From contig NZ_CP113864.1 in assembly GCF_026914285.1 (NCBI RefSeq), positions 1,395,001 through 1,459,000 on the forward strand: 64,000 bases of DNA. The letters run 5' to 3'. Below the pieces are notes generated by a model, which saw nothing but the letters and a program-made list of their open reading frames with translations, searched no databases and was not told the DNA's origin. This document shows, piece by piece, positions 8,896-18,143 of the stretch. The DNA is from Caldicellulosiruptor naganoensis. Lineage in GTDB: Bacteria; Bacillota; Thermoanaerobacteria; Caldicellulosiruptorales; Caldicellulosiruptoraceae. Position numbers and translations under genes: made by a program. Numbering within the stretch: position 1 is the stretch's first letter; every line of letters starts with the position of its first letter.

Positions 8896-9357
8896 TTAGT
8901 CATTTTGTAGTTCTTTATCTACCATTTCAAGTGCACTGAGCTCTGTTTGAAGTAAATTCCTAAATTTGTTCAAAAAAAGCTGATATCTTTTTTTGAGTTC
9001 GCCATATTCATAAGTGATTTGCAAAACCTTGCTATTTGCCTCTTCAATCATTTTTGATGCTTTCATTTCAGCTTCTTTTATTATAGCTTCTGCCTTTTGA
9101 TAAGCAACCTTCTTTATCTCCTCCGCCGTCGACTGAGCAACAATTAAAGTGTTTTGTAAGGTCTCTTCAATTGCCTTGTAATTTTGAATATTTTCGTTAA
9201 GTAAAGCAATCTTGTCTTTGAGTTCCAAATTCTCTTTGTACAGTGCTTCATAATCTTTTAATACTTGCTCTAAAAACTCTTCCACCTCTTCAACACTATA
9301 ACCGCCTATATACACCCTTTTGAAAGTTTTGGACTCAATGTCTTGAGGAGTTAACAT
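8896..9357 (-). CDS. divIVA: DivIVA-family cell division / polarity protein
   Basis: Peripheral membrane protein that binds curved membrane at poles and septa. The 153 residues start with the conserved lipid-binding N-terminus (LTPQDIESKTFKRVYIGGYS). A long coiled coil follows, residues about 30-135, rich in Glu, Lys and Ala heptads. It lies in the classical dcw-adjacent block yggS-sepF-yggT-ylmH-divIVA-ileS, the same order as B. subtilis ylmE-sepF-ylmG-ylmH-divIVA-ileS. Confidence 0.92.
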   Translation of the reverse strand: MLTPQDIESKTFKRVYIGGYSVEEVEEFLEQVLKDYEALYKENLELKDKIALLNENIQNYKAIEETLQNTLIVAQSTAEEIKKVAYQKAEAIIKEAEMKASKMIEEANSKVLQITYEYGELKKRYQLFLNKFRNLLQTELSALEMVDKELQND

Positions 9358-9384
9358 AAAAGTTTTACCTCCACAAATACAGAA

Positions 9385-10155
9385 TTATGAAAACCTCAAA
9401 AGCTCAATACTAATTCTTCCCTTTTTTGTAGTTGTCAATACCTTCTCTACCTTTAATCTACCATGACGTCTTACAGAAATCAAATCACCTTCTTTGACCT
9501 CATGCGAGGGCTTATCAATATACACCCAGTTCACAGCAACTTTAAACTGCCTCACTAGATCACTTGCCTCTTCCCTTGAAATTCCGAAACCGTGGCTGAC
9601 AATTGCATCCACTCTCATAGAAGGAACACTACAGACAATTCTCTTGCCACTATTTTGCATAAATTGTGAGATATCTAACTCATCCTTGTTAACAATCTCT
9701 ATTTTCACCTTATCCCTTCCTATTTTGTCTATATGTGTAGTTATAAAAAGACTCACTTCTTTTTTTACAAAAACTAAGGCCTTGTGTTCTTTTACCAATA
9801 TATCTCCAATCTTGTCACGCTTGAGTCCTTGGCCTATAAATGTTCCTAAAATCTGCCTGTGAGAAAGTATTGTATCTGAATCGACCAAGATTACGTCAAT
9901 TGGAAAATGAGAAAAGTCCATCCCTTCTATGATGCTGTCGCTAAAGATTGCTAAAACCTTTCTCTCACTCTCTTCGTACCCGCCCCATGTTTGATAAAAT
10001 GGGCGTCTGTTTTTATCTTTTAAAATAACGTCAATAACGTACTTTTGTGCAAAAGGAGAAAGAAAATCTGAGTATTCGATATTTCCATAACGCCTTTCCA
10101 ACAAATTTTTAACCTTTAGAATTTCAAACTTGTTTTCTTCAGGAATGTAATACAT
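9385..10155 (-). CDS. ylmH: YlmH-type S4-domain RNA-binding protein
   Basis: 256 residues. The N-terminal two thirds match the YlmH domain, including YQTWGGYEESERKVLAIF. A C-terminal S4 RNA-binding domain spans roughly residues 180-240 and contains GISREEASDLVRQFKVAVNW. Homologues bind stalled or free 50S-peptidyl-tRNA complexes and are linked genetically to cell division. The gene sits between the YggT and DivIVA genes, as is usual in Firmicutes. Confidence 0.88.
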   Translation of the reverse strand: MYYIPEENKFEILKVKNLLERRYGNIEYSDFLSPFAQKYVIDVILKDKNRRPFYQTWGGYEESERKVLAIFSDSIIEGMDFSHFPIDVILVDSDTILSHRQILGTFIGQGLKRDKIGDILVKEHKALVFVKKEVSLFITTHIDKIGRDKVKIEIVNKDELDISQFMQNSGKRIVCSVPSMRVDAIVSHGFGISREEASDLVRQFKVAVNWVYIDKPSHEVKEGDLISVRRHGRLKVEKVLTTTKKGRISIELLRFS

Positions 10156-10192
10156 TTTATTTGTACAACTCCATCTAGATTGATGTGTCGTG

Positions 10193-10468
10193 TTATACTA
10201 ATATTGCATAAATTACCCACAACAGTTTTCTTACAATCTCAAGTAAAATTATTGCAATCAGAGGCGAAAAGTCAATAAACCCTGTTCTGATGTATCTTAG
10301 AGAAACTGCCCTTATAGGGTCAAGTATAGGATTTACAATTATACCAAGTACTCTTCTGTACTTGTTATAAGGGTCATGAATCACCCAGGATAAAAGTGCA
10401 TCTAAAACAATACAAAACTCAACGAATGCAATGGCTTTATCGACAAGACCAAATATTAATCTTAACAT
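10193..10468 (-). CDS. YggT/YlmG family membrane protein
   Basis: 91 residues with two hydrophobic segments (about 5-25 and 65-88) joined by the conserved loop that includes RRVLGIIVNPILDPIR. The family is a small integral-membrane protein of the division gene block, with proposed roles in membrane organisation or osmotic adaptation. Its molecular function is not established. It lies 30 bp downstream of sepF. Confidence 0.85.
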   Translation of the reverse strand: MLRLIFGLVDKAIAFVEFCIVLDALLSWVIHDPYNKYRRVLGIIVNPILDPIRAVSLRYIRTGFIDFSPLIAIILLEIVRKLLWVIYAILV

Positions 10469-10499
10469 CTAAATCCTCCAAACATCAAGTAATATATTC

Positions 10500-10937
10500 C
10501 TACTTCAACCAAGCAAATACTCCTTTTGCTCTAAATTCTTCCTTTAACTGCTCGTCTACCTCTAAATCAATGCTCCTCGGAACAACGACAAATATCTTCT
10601 TGCTCACTTTGTGAATCTTTGCATCAAGAACATATACTGCCCCGCTTACAAAGTCTATTATTCTTTGGATATGCTCTTCTGCCACTTGCTCTAAGTTAAA
10701 TACAACAATCTTGTTTTCTCTCAACGCATCGCAAACCTTTACAACTTCATCAAAAAGTTTAAGGTTATAAACTGTAACCTCTGTCTGATTGGCCTTTCCT
10801 ATTGTCACAACTTTCGGTGTTTCGTGCTTTGGTTTTACACTTTCTTCTCTTGATTTTGTACTCTCCTGTGGCTTGTCCTCATCTTCAATCTCAATGCCAA
10901 TTAGATTTAAAATCTTTCTTTGAAGGTTATCAAACAT
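10500..10937 (-). CDS. sepF: Cell division protein SepF
   Basis: Membrane-anchored FtsZ-binding protein that organises the Z-ring. I chose ATG 10937 after AAGGAGG with an 8-base gap, giving 145 residues. The residues MFDNLQRKILNLIG are the expected amphipathic membrane-targeting helix. A charged linker (about 18-60) follows, and then the SepF core domain with NLEQVAEEHIQRIIDFVSG. An in-frame GTG at 10973 lies inside yggS and precedes the ribosome site, so I rejected it. Confidence 0.92.
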   Translation of the reverse strand: MFDNLQRKILNLIGIEIEDEDKPQESTKSREESVKPKHETPKVVTIGKANQTEVTVYNLKLFDEVVKVCDALRENKIVVFNLEQVAEEHIQRIIDFVSGAVYVLDAKIHKVSKKIFVVVPRSIDLEVDEQLKEEFRAKGVFAWLK

Positions 10938-10950
10938 AACCAAAACCTCC

Positions 10951-11652
10951 TTAAGTTTTTGGTCTTTCACCAAATAGTTTTGTTCCTATCCTAACCAAAG
11001 TGGCACCCTCTTCGATTGCCACTTCAAAGTCGTTGCTCATGCCCATTGACAACACTTCAATTTTAACATTATTATAATTTAATTTTTTATAATTTTCAAA
11101 GATTTCTTTCATCCTTCTAAAATACTGCCTCAGCTTTTTTTCATCCTTCTCAATTGGAGGAATTGTCATAAAGCCCTTTAAATTAACATACTTGCACTCA
11201 CAAATCTTCTCTATCAGCCCTTCAACATTGTCCGGTAAAACCCCTCCTTTTGAAGGCTCACCACCTATGTTTACTTCTATCAAAACATCTATATTTTTAC
11301 CTACTTTTGAACATCTTTTTTCTAATTCTTGAATCTGTTCTACTTTTTCTATGGAATGAATTAGCAAAACTTTATCGTAAATATACTTAATTTTGTTTGT
11401 CTGAAGCCTTCCAATAAAGTGCCACTCCAAATGTGGAAGTTGGTTGTACTTTGGCAAAAATTCCTGAACGCGATTTTCACCAAAAACCTTTACACCAAGC
11501 TCATTTGCAAGTCTAATTGTATCGATATCCACACCCTTTGTTGCACCAAGTAGTTTTACTTCGCTTGGGTTTCTTCCACTTCGCAAACAAGCTTTTTCAA
11601 TCCTCTCTTGAATCTCTTCAATGTTTTTCTTTAATTTTTCAGCATCTATCAT
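10951..11652 (-). CDS. YggS/YlmE/PLPBP family PLP-homeostasis protein
   Basis: 233 residues, a single TIM-barrel domain without a second catalytic domain. The PLP-binding Lys is in LLGATKGVDID near residue 38. Further signatures are GENRVQEF, WHFIGRLQTNK and LSMGMSNDFEVAIEEGATLVR, which includes the phosphate-binding segment. The family controls pyridoxal phosphate levels and has no known catalytic reaction. It is the first gene of the sepF-yggT-ylmH-divIVA block. Confidence 0.92.
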   Translation of the reverse strand: MIDAEKLKKNIEEIQERIEKACLRSGRNPSEVKLLGATKGVDIDTIRLANELGVKVFGENRVQEFLPKYNQLPHLEWHFIGRLQTNKIKYIYDKVLLIHSIEKVEQIQELEKRCSKVGKNIDVLIEVNIGGEPSKGGVLPDNVEGLIEKICECKYVNLKGFMTIPPIEKDEKKLRQYFRRMKEIFENYKKLNYNNVKIEVLSMGMSNDFEVAIEEGATLVRIGTKLFGERPKT

Positions 11653-11668
11653 GAGCTCTCACCCATTT

Positions 11669-12820
11669 TCATTCAAATCTAATCTTTCCAAAATAACCAC
11701 CTGCACCAAATTTTACACTATATTGTCCTTTGATATAGCGGTTTAACTTTTCCCAAATATTATTGCTAACAAGGAATTTAAGATCTTTATAACTTTGGTC
11801 ATTATTTAAAGCTTTTACAAAGTTTATTTCTGTTTTGAAAATCTCAATTATCTTTTCTCTTGTCTTTTCTCCAAATCCTTCAACCAACTCAAATGGGAAT
11901 GTATAAAAATATGGCGGTTTTTTATTGTTACCCTTAATCTTCTTAAGCATTGAGATTCTATCTTCAACACCCACCACTATATTGGTCCTTCCACAAAAGG
12001 GGCAAATAGGTTGCCTCTTCTCAATGTTAAACGAAAGATTGCAACTTTTACAATATGATTTGTGATATTTGCCAAGCCTCGGATTTATACCATAGTTTGC
12101 AATCACCTTGTTTTCTTTTATACTTTTTAACACCATATCTGCAGTGAGTTTTAGAACCTCAATTTCATTAAATTCTCTTGCGATGTTTCTTAAAGAATGT
12201 GCATCAGAGTTTGACAAAAGAGTCCTTCCTTGTATGTCAAAAGCATCTTTTACCATATAGGAGTCTGCTGAAAGACCAAGCTCAATTGTATAAATTTCAA
12301 GTTTTTTGAAAACCTCTTCAATTGCAAAGGCTGCTGAATAAAAACCTTTATAAGGTGTAAATGCATGGGCTGGTACAACAAAAAGATTAAAATCCTTTGC
12401 AATCTTTTCAAAATCTTCAATATTTCCTTTAAAAACAGGGCAGCTAAAATTAAGTTGGTTAAAATACCTTTTATTTTGTTTTTTGAAACTGATTAGCTTA
12501 TCAATACTTTCGAAAAAAATGAGACAATGAAAATCTTCTTGATTATATCTTAGCTCGATTTCAGCCGCAGGAATGATTAAAATATCTTCGAAATACAAGT
12601 TATTATCCTTCAATGATATTCTGCCACAATCAATAAGAGTTTCTACTTCAGAAAGTACATCATCGCACAAAAAATCGACAATTCCAATTACATTTAAACC
12701 CTTTTCGTTTTTTGATATTTTTAAAATATTCTCTATTGTGAGCTCTTTAGAAGATGGTATTTTTATGTACCTTCCATTTGAAAAACCTACATGCACATGA
12801 AGGTCGGCATAGACTCTCAT
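11669..12820 (-). CDS. Endonuclease Q-like PHP-domain protein
   Basis: 383 residues. The N-terminal PHP metal-dependent hydrolase domain has DLHVHVGFSNGRY near residue 6, PAHAFTPYKG and NSDAHSLRN. A four-cysteine zinc element (CKSC..CPFC) lies near residue 255. A helix-hairpin-helix-like segment GFGEKTREKIIEIF lies near 315. This architecture matches the EndoQ/TIGR00375 family, which in archaea nicks DNA 5' of deaminated bases and abasic sites. A DNA-repair role is inferred from the family. Its start overlaps the end of the Nudix gene by 4 bp (ATGA), so the two are translationally coupled. Confidence 0.85.
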   Translation of the reverse strand: MRVYADLHVHVGFSNGRYIKIPSSKELTIENILKISKNEKGLNVIGIVDFLCDDVLSEVETLIDCGRISLKDNNLYFEDILIIPAAEIELRYNQEDFHCLIFFESIDKLISFKKQNKRYFNQLNFSCPVFKGNIEDFEKIAKDFNLFVVPAHAFTPYKGFYSAAFAIEEVFKKLEIYTIELGLSADSYMVKDAFDIQGRTLLSNSDAHSLRNIAREFNEIEVLKLTADMVLKSIKENKVIANYGINPRLGKYHKSYCKSCNLSFNIEKRQPICPFCGRTNIVVGVEDRISMLKKIKGNNKKPPYFYTFPFELVEGFGEKTREKIIEIFKTEINFVKALNNDQSYKDLKFLVSNNIWEKLNRYIKGQYSVKFGAGGYFGKIRFE

Positions 12821-13368
12821 TTCTTGTATCCATGCTCCTCTAAATACATCTTTGCAAGAAGCAGGCCAATTATTGTCTTTGCATCTTTAATTTCACCATT
12901 TTTAACCATTTTCACAGCGTCATCTAAACTAACTTTAAAAATTTCAACAAATTCATCAAGGTCTGTGTGTGAACTGCCCTGAGTAAGCCTTCTTGCTAAA
13001 TAAACATGTATAACCTCATTTGAAAATCCGGGAGTAGTATATATTTCTGTAAGTTTTACAAACTCTTTTGCACTATAACCTGTCTCTTCTTCAAGTTCTC
13101 TTTTTGCACACTCAAGTGGCTCTTCACCTTTGTCAAGTTTTCCCGCGGGGAGCTCTATTATAACCTTTTCAATTGGTTTTCTAAATTGCTTTACCAAAAT
13201 GACATTCTCTTCATCATCAACTGGAACAATAACTGCTGCACCTGAATGAAGAACAATTGCTCTCTGAGAAGTTCTCCCATCTGGAAGTAAAACCTTGTCC
13301 ACCTTTAAGCTAATAAACGAACCATCGTAAATGGTCTGAGACTCTATAGTTTTTTCATAGAGGTCCAT
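12817..13368 (-). CDS. Nudix hydrolase, ADP-ribose pyrophosphatase type
   Basis: 183 residues. The Nudix box is near residue 90, with G..E-PLECAKRELEEETGY, and is preceded by ELPAGKLDKG as in NudF-type ADP-ribose pyrophosphatases. The family hydrolyses ADP-ribose to AMP and ribose-5-phosphate, removing a reactive NAD breakdown product. Substrate is inferred from subfamily resemblance (KQFRKPIEKVIIELPAG). It lies 9 bp downstream of the DUF3866 gene. Confidence 0.88.
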   Translation of the reverse strand: MDLYEKTIESQTIYDGSFISLKVDKVLLPDGRTSQRAIVLHSGAAVIVPVDDEENVILVKQFRKPIEKVIIELPAGKLDKGEEPLECAKRELEEETGYSAKEFVKLTEIYTTPGFSNEVIHVYLARRLTQGSSHTDLDEFVEIFKVSLDDAVKMVKNGEIKDAKTIIGLLLAKMYLEEHGYKK

Positions 13369-13377
13369 TTTGCTATT

Positions 13378-14430
13378 TCATCTCCTTCGTAATTTTTTTA
13401 GAATATACTCTGCTGTTGCAAAAAGCTGTAAAAAGTATTCGCTGTCTTCTTCAAACCCTCTTCCCATTGTTTTTAGCAAAAGTTTGTATTTTTCAACTAT
13501 ATTATCGTCTATTCTGTCTATAGGTATTAATATGTGTTTTGTTCTGTAGTTATTTAAAATTTTAAAAACCTGAGTATAGAAAATTTTGTCCTCAAATTGA
13601 TAGATTGGAATCTCGACAGATGAATTCACATAACTTAGGATTGTAAGAGAATGATGACTTACGAATTTATGCCTTTCTCTTTCTTCACTTTTAGAAACTC
13701 TTATAGGAAAAACAACTTTACCACCAAACCTTGATATATCTTCAATTACATTTACAGCTTTGTACGCACTAAATCCAAACTTTGTTCCTGTACCAACAAT
13801 CCCGGGAAGTGGTGATATTATTGTTACTTGAGCATCTAAACTTTTGGAAAATATAAGGGAGTTTATTTCGTTTATACACTCAAAGTCTCCATTGAATGCT
13901 TCTTGGCATGATATTACATAATCGACAAAATGATTTTCTTTTAAAAAAGATAAGTTATGTGAAAGTTTTGCATTTAGCATTCCCCAATCATTTATTATTA
14001 CAGAAATCCTTATGTTCCTGTCACACTCCTTAAGATAAAGACAAATTGGCATCAGCATACTGTGAAGCTCACATACTACAATAATCAAATCATTAAAGTT
14101 AGGTATTCTATTGAAAAGCTCTGGATTTTTTTCCTCTTCTGTCAGCACTGAAAATTGCAAAGGAGTATACCTGAGTTTCATAATATGACCTTTAGAATGA
14201 TTACAAAACGAATTAGTAGGAAGGATATAATCATACCCTCCACTCCCAAGTTTTAACTTTCTTGCCGTTATGTTCACTAAAACCTCTTGTCCCACAGTTA
14301 CCTTTTTGTTTATATCCAAAAAGTTTACTGCAAGAGATACATCTTTGTCCTCGTATTCGACCTCAACCACCTGATAGCCCTTTGTAACTTCACACTCTCT
14401 TTTTACAATTCCTTTTTTTAACTCAAACAC
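13378..14430 (-). CDS. DUF3866 family protein of unknown function
   Basis: 350 residues. The N-terminus is beta-rich and includes NITARKLKLGSGGYDYILP. It is followed by a domain with GIVGTGTKFGFSAYKAVNVI, which is characteristic of DUF3866 proteins of clostridia and actinobacteria. No catalytic motif, signal peptide or membrane segment is obvious. Neighbours (Nudix, EndoQ-like, RNase HI) suggest nucleotide or nucleic-acid housekeeping, but this is association only. Confidence 0.8.
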   Translation of the reverse strand: MFELKKGIVKRECEVTKGYQVVEVEYEDKDVSLAVNFLDINKKVTVGQEVLVNITARKLKLGSGGYDYILPTNSFCNHSKGHIMKLRYTPLQFSVLTEEEKNPELFNRIPNFNDLIIVVCELHSMLMPICLYLKECDRNIRISVIINDWGMLNAKLSHNLSFLKENHFVDYVISCQEAFNGDFECINEINSLIFSKSLDAQVTIISPLPGIVGTGTKFGFSAYKAVNVIEDISRFGGKVVFPIRVSKSEERERHKFVSHHSLTILSYVNSSVEIPIYQFEDKIFYTQVFKILNNYRTKHILIPIDRIDDNIVEKYKLLLKTMGRGFEEDSEYFLQLFATAEYILKKLRRR

Positions 14431-14458
14431 CCTTTTTACCTTCCCCTTTTTTGTAAAA

Positions 14459-14896
14459 TCACTCGATCTCTTTGATCATGCTTCTTGCAATCTCATCGCA
14501 AAGGTTATTCAATTCATCTGAGCTGTGTCCTTTTACTTTTTCAAACTTTACATTGTGTATTTTAAGAAGATCAATCAGTTCTTTCCACAGATCAATGTTT
14601 TTTACCTTTTCCTTCACTGAAGTTCTCCAATTGTTCTTCTGCCACTTTTCAATCCAATTTTGGTTAATAGCATTTACAACATACGCAGAGTCAGTATAAA
14701 CTGTCACTTTGCAAGGTTCTTTGAGGGCCTTTAATCCCTCAATTATGGCCTTGAGCTCCATCCTATTGTTGGTAGTATTTTCTTCAGAACCTTTTAGCAC
14801 CTTTTTAATACCTTTGTAAATCAGTATGGCACACCATCCACCAGGTCCGGGATTTTTACTGCATGCTCCGTCTGTGTATATCAAAACTTCCTTCAT
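14459..14896 (-). CDS. rnhA: Ribonuclease HI
   Basis: Cleaves the RNA strand of RNA-DNA hybrids. The catalytic carboxylates are visible: DGACSKNPGPGGW near residue 7, NRMELKAII near 44, YTDSAYVV near 66 and NLCDEIARSM near 131. I took ATG 14896 (145 residues, MKEVLIYTDGA). An in-frame GTG at 14908 would add four residues, RRD being atypical. It starts 15 bp after the proC stop, so the pair is probably cotranscribed. Confidence 0.92.
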   Translation of the reverse strand: MKEVLIYTDGACSKNPGPGGWCAILIYKGIKKVLKGSEENTTNNRMELKAIIEGLKALKEPCKVTVYTDSAYVVNAINQNWIEKWQKNNWRTSVKEKVKNIDLWKELIDLLKIHNVKFEKVKGHSSDELNNLCDEIARSMIKEIE

Positions 14897-14910
14897 ATCT
14901 CTTCTCACAC

Positions 14911-15693
14911 CTATAATATACTTTTAGACCTTTCATAAGCTTTGACAATTCCATCAATAATAGCACCCTTCAAAGCCCTTCTTTCAAATTCCACAAGCCC
15001 CTCAATAGTAGTACCACCTGGTGATGTAACCATATCCTTTATTTGGTGTGTAGTTAACATATTATTTTTCATGTTAACCACCGTACCATAAAAAAGTTTT
15101 AAAACAAGCTCATAGCTTTCTTGTTTAGAAAAACCAAGCTTTACTGCTGCATCTATATAACTTTCAATAAAATGCGCGACAAATGCGGGCCCACTCCCAA
15201 AGAGTGCTGTTATTGCATCCATAAATTTTTCATCTACTACTATGACGCTGCCCATGCTCTCAAAAAGTTCTCTTATTTTTTCTTTTTCATCATCTAAAAT
15301 GCTTTCTGAAAAACACATGCCCAAGATACCTTCTTCAACGCTTATATTTATGTTTGGCATGACCCTTACAATCTTTTTGTTTCCAATTACATCTTTCATC
15401 TTGTCAATTGAGATTCCTGCTGCAATGGATACAATAATCTTATCATCCACCTCGTTTTTTATTTTGCTCAGTACATTGAATATGTCTTTCGGCTTTACCG
15501 CAATTATTATTATATCACAGCTTAAAACAACTTCATTTTCGCTCATAAGTACAGCTACTCCATAAAGTTTTTTAAACTTCTCTGCCTTCAGAGTATCAAC
15601 ATCATAGCAGAATATCTGATACTTTTGATTTTTTGTTATTGAATATACAATTGAATTTGCCATATTGCCACAGCCAATTAGTCCTATCTTCAT
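14911..15693 (-). CDS. proC: Pyrroline-5-carboxylate reductase
   Basis: Last step of proline synthesis: reduces 1-pyrroline-5-carboxylate with NAD(P)H. 260 residues with an N-terminal Rossmann motif IGLIGCGNMANSIV and a C-terminal family signature MVTSPGGTTIEGLVEFE near residue 220. GSGPAFVAHFIESYIDAAVKLG is the dimerisation helix region. proA and proB are not in the window. It is 10 bp downstream of the frameshifted spoVB-like gene. Confidence 0.93.
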   Translation of the reverse strand: MKIGLIGCGNMANSIVYSITKNQKYQIFCYDVDTLKAEKFKKLYGVAVLMSENEVVLSCDIIIIAVKPKDIFNVLSKIKNEVDDKIIVSIAAGISIDKMKDVIGNKKIVRVMPNINISVEEGILGMCFSESILDDEKEKIRELFESMGSVIVVDEKFMDAITALFGSGPAFVAHFIESYIDAAVKLGFSKQESYELVLKLFYGTVVNMKNNMLTTHQIKDMVTSPGGTTIEGLVEFERRALKGAIIDGIVKAYERSKSIL

Positions 15694-15702
15694 CTTAAAA
15701 AA

Positions 15703-17207
15703 TCACCTCATAATAAGTTGTTTTATAGTAGAAAGTTTAACCACTCCAAAGATAGAAAGAAAGACTGCATAAACTGCTATACAGCAAACTATAAGAATGC
15801 TTCCTTGTAACACAAAAGAGTATCCTGTCAACATATTAAGTATTAGCCTTCCTGTAATAACCATTATAACACTTGAAACCCCAATGTAAAACAGTTTATT
15901 AAGATTTAAAATGTTTATAACTTGGTTTCTCAGCTCTAAAAAATTCATTACAAAAGTTACTGTATAACATATTAAGTTCGCCAAAATACAACCGTCAATG
16001 TTCAAATTGTATACTACGATAAAGACAAACATACATACAATCTTTATCGGAATAGCAACAAGTAAGCTTTTGACAGGTACCAAAAATTTGCCAAGCCCCT
16101 GAAGTACAGAGGTAGAAAACTGTACAAGCGAGACTACCAGAGCAAGAGGCGCTGAGTGTTTTAAAATCTCACTCCCTGTTGGAGTGTTGAAAAATACTAA
16201 ATTGATAATAGTCTCTGGAAAAAAGACGAAGGCTGCAGTGCAAGGGATATTTACTAAAAACATATAATCTAAACCTTTAGAAGTTATTTGTTTCTTTTCT
16301 GGTAATGTTTTAGCTGATGATATATATGAGATAATACTTACCGCCATTGAGAGACTAAATGTAAGCGGTACGTGGATTAACGTCATTACTTTTCCAGAAA
16401 AAATACCAAAAAGCTTAGACGTAAGCCTGTCCGGATAATGTCTCATGTCCATAAAATATGGGAAAAAGAGTGAATCTGTGATTGATATAACAGACATCAA
16501 AATTGAGGAAAAAGAAAAATAAAATGTAAGGATAATTATTCTTTTTGCTATTGGTAAACTCACTTTCAATGTAAACTTTGGAATTGGACTTCCAAAAGTT
16601 CTTCTTTCTTTTTTAAAAACAAAAGAAAGAAATATCAACGAGGCCAGAGCACTAAACTTGCACCTAAAAGGGCACCTGCAATGGACAGAGGAATACCTCT
16701 TGGAAGAAAAGTGATACATAGCCCAAGGCCAAATCCAACACGGCCTATAGATTCTATTATCTGTGATATAGAGGTTATGTACATCTTTTTTATTCCGTTG
16801 AAATAACCTCTGTAAGCTGACTGAACAGACACAACAAAAAGCGCAGGTACCAAAGCTAAATATGGAAGTAAAGCTTCTTGAGGCCATTTAAAAATTTCTA
16901 TCATCTTTAGAGTAAATATAAACGATAAGATTGTTATTAAAATCAAACTCAAGTGAAAAGCAAACTCAGCATTTTTGTAATCTTTTTCTGTATGATAAAT
17001 TGAAATAAGTTTTGCAACAGCTAAAGAAAAACCTGTCATGCTAAATGTCAGGATAGTAGTATAAATGGGATAAGGCAGTTGATACAACCCTATCTCATAA
17101 TCTCCAACTATATTTATAAGCAGTACTTTTAAGAAAACACCCAAAAACTTTGCAAATATTGAACCTATTGCTAAGATAGCAGCAGAATATATCAATCCTT
17201 TTTGCAT
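15703..17207 (-). pseudogene. SpoVB-like lipid flippase (MOP superfamily), broken by a frameshift
   Basis: Two overlapping reading frames together encode one polytopic protein of about 501 residues. The 5' frame (from ATG 17207) gives helices 1-6, starting MQKGLIYSAAILAIGSIFAKF, and ends at 16635. The continuation is in another frame from SALASLIFLSFVFKKERR to the stop at 15703. The frames join at GAS(F)SALASL if one T is restored in the T-run at 16654-16656 (minus). SpoVB/MurJ-like proteins flip lipid-linked precursors across the membrane; SpoVB acts in spore cortex formation. The rest of the reading frame is intact, so the lesion is recent or a sequencing error. Spo0A follows 69 bp upstream in map order. 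Confidence 0.85.
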
Positions 17208-17275
17208 TTAGTTCTCAAAAAATTTTTAGTCTTATTAATAAGTTTATGTATAATCTTCTTCTTTAAAAACCTTCT

Positions 17276-18079
17276 TTACTTTGACTGAGAAGTTTTTTTG
17301 AGTTTAAGTCGCAGTCTGTCACTTATCATGGCGATGAACTCAGCATTAGTGGGTTTTCCTTTATCCTGTGAAGTTGAATAGCCGAAGTATTTGTAGAGAG
17401 TATCTACCTTACCTCTCGTCGATGAAATCTCAATAGCATGTCTTATAGCTCTTTCAACCCTTGTGGGTGTTGTATTATACTTCTCAGCAATCAAGGGATA
17501 TAATGCCTTAGTGATAGCATTTATTAGATCAGCATCCAAAGTTGCAGCAATAATTGCATCTCTTAAAAACTGGTAGCCTCTTACGTGCGCAGGAATCCCA
17601 ACCTCTTTCAAAATTTCTGACACTTCGGTTTCTAAATCAACTTCATTGGTGTTCTTTTTTGTAGATGTTTGGATGGCCATACCATCTTGTAACTCTTTTT
17701 TAGAGGGAAGGTTTGATACAAGTTGTCTTACTCTTTCTATCATCACATTCAAATCAAAAGGCTTAACAAAGTAATACAACGCACCCATGTTAACAGCCTT
17801 TTGAGATATATTTTCCTGCCCAACTGCGGAGATTACAATTATATTTGGTCTGGTTTCTTTTGTGGATAAACTTTCAATAACTCCAATTCCATCTAAGTAT
17901 GGCATAATTATGTCAAGCATTAAAAGGTCAGGTTTTAACTCCTCTACTACTTTCAATGTCTCAACACCATCATAAGAATTTCCCACAACTATAAAGTCTG
18001 GCTGAGAATTGAAAACCTCTGTAAGAAGCATATTGAATTGTCTGTTGTCGTCGGCAATGACAACTTTGAGCTTATCCAT
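17276..18079 (-). CDS. spo0A: Sporulation master response regulator Spo0A
   Basis: 267 residues. The receiver domain (about 1-125) has the phospho-acceptor Asp56 in LLMLDIIMPYLDG and acidic residues DD at 10-11. A short linker leads to the Spo0A DNA-binding domain, with GIPAHVRGYQFLRDAI, RVERAIRHAIEISSTRG and GKPTNAEFIAMISDRLR. It controls entry into sporulation and other stationary-phase responses. ATG 18079 follows GAGGGAGA. The order recN-spoIVB-spo0A matches B. subtilis. All residues expected for function appear intact, although three nearby sporulation-associated or small conserved genes are broken. Confidence 0.96.
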   Translation of the reverse strand: MDKLKVVIADDNRQFNMLLTEVFNSQPDFIVVGNSYDGVETLKVVEELKPDLLMLDIIMPYLDGIGVIESLSTKETRPNIIVISAVGQENISQKAVNMGALYYFVKPFDLNVMIERVRQLVSNLPSKKELQDGMAIQTSTKKNTNEVDLETEVSEILKEVGIPAHVRGYQFLRDAIIAATLDADLINAITKALYPLIAEKYNTTPTRVERAIRHAIEISSTRGKVDTLYKYFGYSTSQDKGKPTNAEFIAMISDRLRLKLKKTSQSK

Positions 18080-18115
18080 ACTTCTCCCTCATTTTATTTT
18101 ATTATATACATAAAA

Positions 18116-18143
18116 ATTCAACAGTTGAAGAAAACATCCTTTT
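18116..18143 (-). promoter_or_regulatory. Sigma-H-like promoter upstream of spo0A
   Basis: Minus-strand AAAGGATGT, 11 bases, then GTTGAATTT. This matches the B. subtilis sigma-H consensus (RnAGGAwWW, 11-12 nt, RnnGAATww) except for one position in the -35. The TGTTGAA inside it also differs by one base from the 0A-box TGTCGAA. spo0A has a sigma-H promoter in B. subtilis. No sigH gene is in this window. Confidence 0.5.

Noticed and set aside
8880-9000. T-box leader for ileS
   Set aside because: Only about 28 bp separate divIVA and ileS; no specifier stem, T-box bulge or terminator.
17207-17276. Terminator between spo0A and the spoVB-like gene
   Set aside because: Only short AT palindromes such as CTTATTAATAAG; no GC stem followed by a T-run.
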